Below are positions 59,644-64,000 of a stretch of DNA of 64,000 bases, piece by piece (position 1 is the first letter of the stretch; every line of letters begins with the position of its first letter). The DNA is taken from contig WJMA01000015.1 of NCBI GenBank assembly GCA_014728175.1, positions 62,001 through 126,000 on the forward strand. Direction: 5' to 3'. The position numbers and the translations under genes are program-made. This DNA is from Candidatus Fermentibacterota bacterium (lineage in GTDB: Bacteria > Fermentibacterota > Fermentibacteria > Fermentibacterales > JCC-6). The notes beneath the pieces were generated by a model that did not search any database, was not told where the DNA came from, and saw only the letters and a program-made list of their open reading frames with translations.

Positions 59644-60810
59644 CTAGAACTCCACCCCCGCCAGGGTCTCCATCGCGTCTTCCAGCTCGTCGTCGGACAG
59701 GCAGCCGAAGCTGACCCTGAGATGCCCCTCGCCGGTGGGGCCGAAGGCGCTGCCGGGTATGGCGGCTATGCCGTAGCGCTCCAGCAGGTCGAGGCAGGCG
59801 TCCAGTGAGTACAGGCCGGTGTTGGCCTTGGCCAGGGTGAAGAAGCCGCCCTCGGCCGCTCTCCAGTCCAGACCGGGGCTCTGGTCCATCGCCTCTCTGC
59901 AGGCGTGAAGCCTCTTCAGCACCCCCTGTACCATCCCGTCGATCCACTGCTGCTCCCTCAAGGCTTCCTCGAGCAGGTGCTGGGCGGGAGTGGGAGGGCA
60001 TATCACCACAGAGTCCTGCACCTTGAGCGCCTGCTCCATCAGGGCGTTCGGGCCGAACAGGTAGCCCAGGCGCCAACCGGCCATGCCCAGGCTCTTGGAG
60101 AAGCTGCCGAAGACCATCACGTGAGGGTCGCCGTTTGGCTTTGCGGGAGCGTAGTTGGCCCCCTCGAAGTTGAAACGCTCGTAGGTCTCGTCTATTATCA
60201 GGAACGTGCCGCTGTCTCTGGTGGCCTCGCACAGCCAGCTCAGCTCGGGCTCGGATAGGGCCGATCCGGTCGGGTTGCCCGGATTGACCAGCACCAAGGC
60301 GCTTACCCGGTCCAGGTTCCGTTCGATCGCGCTCTTCGGGAAGGCCCAGCGATCGTTCTGGGTTTCCATCGGAACCGAAACCAATTCCATGCCGCTGAAC
60401 AGGATGGCGAAGACGTGGTCGAAGTAGTAGGGCTCTATGACCATAACCCTGTCGCCTACCTCGGTGCAGGCCAGCAGAGCGCCCAGGAAGGCCTGGCTAG
60501 CCCCGCAGGTGAGGTGGAGCTGGCCCTCCCAGTCCAGATCTATGCCCCTTCTCTGCCTGAGGTCGTCGGCCACCGCACGTCTGGAGCTGCTCAGGCCGGG
60601 GTCGGGGCCGTACCCGTGCAGCTCTGTGTCGTACAGCTTTTCGGAGAGGTTCCGAATGGCCTTCTCGGGAGGGGCGTACCAGGGAACCGCCTGGGCCATG
60701 GAGAAGACCCTTCGGCCCTCCGACCGCATCTTCCTCACCTTGGCCATGATGTGGGCTATGGGAGGGAGGTCTATCTTTTTCATTCTGTCGGAAGGTTCGA
60801 AGCTTCGCAT
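59644..60810 (-). CDS. PLP-dependent class I/II aminotransferase
   Basis: A 388-residue fold-type I enzyme. VNPGNPTGSALSEPEL (about residues 174-189) is the substrate and PLP loop, DETYERF holds the Asp that binds the pyridine nitrogen, and the Schiff-base lysine is in GSFSKSLGMAGWRLGY (about 234-249), with the C-terminal Arg region in GHLRVSFG. This fits the aspartate/aromatic or kynurenine-type branch; the amino donor is not assigned. The gene is monocistronic, divergent from the GT4 gene. Confidence 0.9.
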   Translation of the reverse strand: MRSFEPSDRMKKIDLPPIAHIMAKVRKMRSEGRRVFSMAQAVPWYAPPEKAIRNLSEKLYDTELHGYGPDPGLSSSRRAVADDLRQRRGIDLDWEGQLHLTCGASQAFLGALLACTEVGDRVMVIEPYYFDHVFAILFSGMELVSVPMETQNDRWAFPKSAIERNLDRVSALVLVNPGNPTGSALSEPELSWLCEATRDSGTFLIIDETYERFNFEGANYAPAKPNGDPHVMVFGSFSKSLGMAGWRLGYLFGPNALMEQALKVQDSVVICPPTPAQHLLEEALREQQWIDGMVQGVLKRLHACREAMDQSPGLDWRAAEGGFFTLAKANTGLYSLDACLDLLERYGIAAIPGSAFGPTGEGHLRVSFGCLSDDELEDAMETLAGVEF

Positions 60811-60919
60811 TTCAGTGGCCCCGATTCGTTCTTATGTTTGTCTTCGTGCGGTTCGATCCGGCGAATGACTATTGCACCGCGTACGCACCCGACGTCAAGC
60901 TGAGGGGTTTCCGGGGCCG

Positions 60920-62032
60920 ATGAGAGTAATGGTGAGCGCGAACTGCAGATTGGACGGCGACTCGGCGGACAACGCGCTGGCCCTGGCCACCATCCTGTCG
61001 CGGCGGGGGCACGACGTGCTCCTGCAGGGACGGGAAGGCAACGCCCCGGTTACCAGGGCGAAACAGCTGGGGATGGACGTGGCCGCGGTAGGCCTGTCGG
61101 GAGGTCGCCTCCTGACCGGGCTGGCCGGGTACGCTCGCGTTCTGCGAGGATGGAGGCCTGATGTGATGGTGGCCTTCCAGGCCGAGGGACAGACCGCCGC
61201 GGCTCTGGCAGGGCGGAGGCTTCCCCTGGTAAGGGTGCTGCACGAGCTGCCCAGATCTTTCCGGGGGGCTTTTCGGAGAATGGTCGACCGCCGGACCGAC
61301 CTGGTGGTCTTTCCCTCGGAGTTCATGGCTCGGAAAGGATGCGCTGGAGAGAGGGCCGGTTACGCATCGGTCATACCCCATCCGGTGGAAACCGAGCGTT
61401 TCCGGCCTTCGGAAGCGGCCGGAAAGGAGCCGATTCTGCTCTCCGTGGGCAGGCTGGTCCCCGAGAAGGGCCACCGGGTGCTGATCAGGGCTCTGTCCAT
61501 GCTGCCGGATGAGGTCAGAGCGGTCATCGCGGGGCCCGAGGCCCGGTACTCCCGCCGGGACTTGCTGGATTACTCCCGGGAATTGGGCGTCGCCGAGCGG
61601 CTGGATTTACCGGGACCGATCGAGGATCCCCGCAGCCTTTACTCCGCCGCCCGTCTGGGAGTAGTATGCAGCCTGGGCCGGGAGGTGGTTTCCCGGGCGG
61701 CCATGGAGATGATGGCCAGCGGGCTTCCCGTTCTGGCCGCGGCCACCGATTCCCTTGTGGATCTGGTATCCGATGGCAGAACGGGGCTTTTTCACTCTCC
61801 GGGCAACCACAGTCAGCTGGCCCGTCAGGTCTCCTTCCTGCTGGAGAACCCTTCCGTGGTAAAGGAAATGGGCGCCGCGGCCAGGGACCGGGCCTGCCGG
61901 ATGTTGAGCTTTGATGTAGTGGGAGAGACCTGGGAGAAGCAATTGCGGGCGCTGTGTGGCGGGGAACAACACCCGGACTGGCGTGTACCACGTTCGGGGC
62001 CGCAATACGCCGGCAACAGCTGGAAGGAATGA
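60920..62032 (+). CDS. GT4 family glycosyltransferase
   Basis: A 370-residue GT-B transferase, starting at ATG 60920. The C-terminal half has the GT4 pattern SVGRLVPEKGHRVLIRALSM (about 173-192), SAARLGVVCSLGREVVSRAAMEMMASGLPVLA with the catalytic-site E (about 250-281), and a Rossmann-type acceptor domain before it. Likely cytoplasmic, using a nucleotide sugar for LPS or glycan synthesis. It is followed 4 nt later by a DUF3108 gene. Confidence 0.85.
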   Translation: MRVMVSANCRLDGDSADNALALATILSRRGHDVLLQGREGNAPVTRAKQLGMDVAAVGLSGGRLLTGLAGYARVLRGWRPDVMVAFQAEGQTAAALAGRRLPLVRVLHELPRSFRGAFRRMVDRRTDLVVFPSEFMARKGCAGERAGYASVIPHPVETERFRPSEAAGKEPILLSVGRLVPEKGHRVLIRALSMLPDEVRAVIAGPEARYSRRDLLDYSRELGVAERLDLPGPIEDPRSLYSAARLGVVCSLGREVVSRAAMEMMASGLPVLAAATDSLVDLVSDGRTGLFHSPGNHSQLARQVSFLLENPSVVKEMGAAARDRACRMLSFDVVGETWEKQLRALCGGEQHPDWRVPRSGPQYAGNSWKE

Positions 62033-62036
62033 TCCC

Positions 62037-62867
62037 ATGGGGCTGATACTCGTTGGTTTACTTCTTGTTGTAGTCGGCTTCCCGTTCGCAGAGGAACCGG
62101 CGGACTCCCTTCCCGAGCCGGAGGAGTACATTCCCAGATACGTGGAGAATAACGCTTTCGGGCCGGGGGAGAGGCTGGTGTTCAGCGTCGAGTACGGAAT
62201 CATCAAGGCCGGAACGGCCACCCTGGAGGTGACCGGCCCGGAGGACTACGAAGGTGCCCTGGCCTACAGGATCAGCGCCACCGCCCGCTCCAATCCCGCC
62301 TTCAGCACCTTCTTCGAGGTGAACGACGTAAACGAGGCGGTCCTGGACGCGGTGCAGTTCCATACGCTCCGGTTCTTCAAGAGCCTGCAGGAGGGAAGCT
62401 ATTCCCACCAGGAGGAGGTGCTCTTCGACCAGGAGGCCGGGATCGCCAGATACCCCGACGAGACCGACTCCAGCAAGATGGTCTCCGAGATACCACCCCA
62501 CGCCCTGGACGTTCTCAGCTCGCTTTACTACGCCCGTACTCTTCCTCTGGAGGTGGGTGAGGTATACGAGCTGGAGACCCATACGGACAACGAGAACTAC
62601 TCCCTGAAGGTCACCGTCCACTCCCGGGAGAGGATCAGGGTTCCGGCCGGTTCCTTCGAGTGCGTGATGGTCCAGCCCGAGCTGCGGTCTGAGGGGGTCT
62701 TCGACCAGCAGGGGGAGCTATACGTCTGGCTGACTGACGACCAGAGGCACATGCCGGTGCTGATGAGGAGCGCCATAGTCATAGGCGAGATCGCCTGCCT
62801 CCTGGAGGAGTACACCCCCGGCGAGCCCCTGGACATAGAGAACCCCTTCCCAGATGGCGAAGAATGA
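62037..62867 (+). CDS. DUF3108 exported protein
   Basis: A 276-residue protein starting at ATG 62037 (SD GGAAGGA), with signal peptide LILVGLLLVVVGFPFAEEP. The mature part matches DUF3108: FGPGERLVFSVEYGIIKAGT, AYRISATARSNPAFSTFFEV, PHALDVLSSLYYARTLPLEV and RIRVPAGSFECVMVQPE. These are beta-rich envelope proteins (LolA/OmpA-neighbour type) of unknown function. It overlaps the RNase HIII gene by 4 nt and probably shares a transcript with the GT4 gene. Confidence 0.82.
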   Translation: MGLILVGLLLVVVGFPFAEEPADSLPEPEEYIPRYVENNAFGPGERLVFSVEYGIIKAGTATLEVTGPEDYEGALAYRISATARSNPAFSTFFEVNDVNEAVLDAVQFHTLRFFKSLQEGSYSHQEEVLFDQEAGIARYPDETDSSKMVSEIPPHALDVLSSLYYARTLPLEVGEVYELETHTDNENYSLKVTVHSRERIRVPAGSFECVMVQPELRSEGVFDQQGELYVWLTDDQRHMPVLMRSAIVIGEIACLLEEYTPGEPLDIENPFPDGEE

Positions 62868-63769
62868 CCTCCGAGATCCTCGAGCTGCGCGCCGAGAAGC
62901 TTCTAAGGCGGATCGAGGGTGCGGGTTTGTCCGTCGAGCAGCGGAAAGAGCTGGCCAACGGCCTGCAGTACTCGCTGCGCCGGGAAGAGGAAACCTGCAG
63001 AATCAACCTGTACTACTCCCGCAAGAAGGGCTTCTCCATAGTTCCCGCCGGCGGCTCCGAGGAGCTTTTGGAGCTCGTAGAGGGGCTGGCTGAGAGGCCG
63101 GTTCCCAAAGGGGTGTGGTCGGGGTCGGACGAGGCGGGCAAGGGCGACTACTTCGGAGGTCTGGCCGTCTGTGCCTTCTGCTGCGACGAGACGACCGCCA
63201 GTCTATTGAGGCGCTCCGGCGTGGTGGATTCAAAGATGCTGGCCAACCTCCGACTGAGAGAGGTGGCGTCCGCTGTCAGAGAGCGGGCCGAGGGTCGGTG
63301 GTCCTTGCGCCACGTTAAGGCGGAAGGTTACAACAGGGCGCTGGCCGGGCTCAGAGGGGAGGGCCACAACAGCCTGGACCTGCTGGCCGAGATGCACGGC
63401 GGGGCCGTGGCCGACCTTCTGTCCTCGGGCTGCGCCCCGGATCGGGTCGTGGTGGACAGGTTCTGCGACCAGGAACGGCTGGCTCCCCTTATGCCCGACG
63501 GCGGGTACACTCTGGAGGTGTATCCCGGGGCGGAGTCGGATCCGGCTGTGGCCGCGGCCTCCATACTGGCCCGGGATTCCTACCTGGACGAGCTGAGCGA
63601 CCTCTCGGAGAGGTTCGGGGTACGTCTTCCGCCCGGGTCCGGATGGGAAGCCGACAGAGCGGGGGCCGGGCTGGTCGGGAAGCACGGAGAGCGGGCCCTC
63701 GCCTCCGCAGCGAAGCTGCATTTCCAGAATACCAGAAGGGTCAAGGAGATATCCCGTCTCAACTCTTGA
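62864..63769 (+). CDS. rnhC: Ribonuclease HIII
   Basis: A 301-residue protein with an N-terminal TBP-like substrate-binding domain (about 1-85) and the RNase H fold. GSDEAGKGDYFGGLAV (about 87-102) carries the catalytic Asp-Glu of the HII/HIII family with the G-K-G form typical of HIII; further acidic residues lie in VVVDRFCDQ and YPGAESDPAVAAASILAR. It removes RNA from RNA:DNA hybrids. An HII gene is not seen here. Confidence 0.92.
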   Translation: MTSEILELRAEKLLRRIEGAGLSVEQRKELANGLQYSLRREEETCRINLYYSRKKGFSIVPAGGSEELLELVEGLAERPVPKGVWSGSDEAGKGDYFGGLAVCAFCCDETTASLLRRSGVVDSKMLANLRLREVASAVRERAEGRWSLRHVKAEGYNRALAGLRGEGHNSLDLLAEMHGGAVADLLSSGCAPDRVVVDRFCDQERLAPLMPDGGYTLEVYPGAESDPAVAAASILARDSYLDELSDLSERFGVRLPPGSGWEADRAGAGLVGKHGERALASAAKLHFQNTRRVKEISRLNS

Positions 63770-63795
63770 CAATCCCTTCGGTGAGCACAAATACT
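63766..63795 (+). promoter_or_regulatory. Promoter candidate for the lipoprotein gene
   Basis: TTGACA (63766-63771), an 18-bp spacer and AATACT (63790-63795) start just at the rnhC stop and lie about 85 nt before the next start codon. Confidence 0.5.
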
Positions 63796-63878
63796 ACTAG
63801 CTCGATGCAGGGGCTGGTTACGCGTTAGATACACTCAACAGCCGTAAAGTGTACTTCACAGGCGTGAAAGGAGCTGTG

Positions 63879-64000
63879 ATGAGGGGTTTGTTTATAGTCT
63901 TGATGAGCCTGTCCCTGGTTCTGCTCGGAGCGGCATGCGGCGAGCAGGCCGGAGAGGCCACCGAAGAGACTGAAGAAGCGATCGAGGGGGCTGAAGAGGC
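63879..64000 (+). CDS. Putative lipoprotein, partial
   Basis: The first 41 codons of a gene that runs past the window edge. AAAGGAG precedes the ATG. The signal MRGLFIVLMSLSLVLLGAAC ends in an LGAAC lipobox, so Cys20 should be lipidated. The visible mature part is strongly acidic (EQAGEATEETEEAIEGAEEA). No family can be assigned. Confidence 0.7.
   Translation, partial: MRGLFIVLMSLSLVLLGAACGEQAGEATEETEEAIEGAEE

Noticed and set aside
1-64000. CRISPR arrays, rRNA genes, a replication origin or tRNA-Sec
   Set aside because: I saw no regularly spaced repeats, no rRNA sequence, no DnaA-box cluster and no long-acceptor tRNA with a TCA anticodon.

Overview
The window looks like a high-GC chromosomal segment of an anaerobic, Gram-negative-type bacterium. 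Seen: a complete rnfCDGEAB operon, a single-chain pyruvate:ferredoxin oxidoreductase, selA-selB, a DAP-type murein and division (dcw) cluster, a capsule-type BY-kinase module, RNase HIII, tmRNA, and FG-GAP and ASPIC/UnbV-type secreted proteins, one of which has a C-terminal domain resembling type IX secretion tails. Inference: this mix fits an FCB-superphylum candidate lineage of the Fermentibacteria/Eisenbacteria kind, but no marker here proves the phylum. Many starts are GTG or TTG, and adjacent genes often overlap by 4 nt.

Layout. 1-3.4 kb: small accessory genes (cytidine deaminase-like, two exported proteins, YcxB-like, isochorismatase-like). 3.6-8 kb: an accessory island with an HTH gene, a nucleotidyltransferase/winged-helix pair enclosed by outward-facing repeat ends, a DUF4143 ATPase, and two gene remnants joined head to head. 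8.7-10.6 kb: an FG-GAP secreted protein. 10.8-11.2 kb: tRNA-His/Lys/Arg array on the minus strand, divergent from nrdR. 11.9-20.5 kb: rnfCDGEAB followed without a break by selA and selB. 20.5-25.8 kb: ugd, a wbpA-like dehydrogenase, an SLBB protein and a BY-kinase. 25.9-40 kb: mraZ-rsmH-ftsL-ftsI-murE-murF-murD-ftsW-murG-murC-ftsQ-ftsA-ftsZ, with no mraY, murB or ddl. 40-52.3 kb: radical SAM protein, rpmB, ssrA, PTS IIA, trmO, Na+/solute symporter, PFOR, asnS, a second radical SAM protein, an N-acetyltransferase and a DUF4416 protein. 52.3-54.9 kb: a mobile scar with an IS91-like transposase remnant, two direct copies of its 3' end, and between them a lower-GC block of truncated surface-polysaccharide genes; a beta-helix gene is cut at the outer edge. 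55-64 kb: a 976-residue secreted protein, a GT-C transferase, an aminotransferase, a GT4 transferase, a DUF3108 protein, RNase HIII and the start of a lipoprotein gene.

How it works together (inference from families): PFOR reduces ferredoxin, and Rnf oxidises it with NAD+ to build an ion gradient that the symporter could draw on. The selA/selB genes imply selenoproteins elsewhere, since selD and tRNA-Sec are not in the window. The dcw cluster makes and places the septal wall. The most unusual content is the dispersed repeat family (four copies), which marks both the NTase/winged-helix cassette and the polysaccharide-gene scar.
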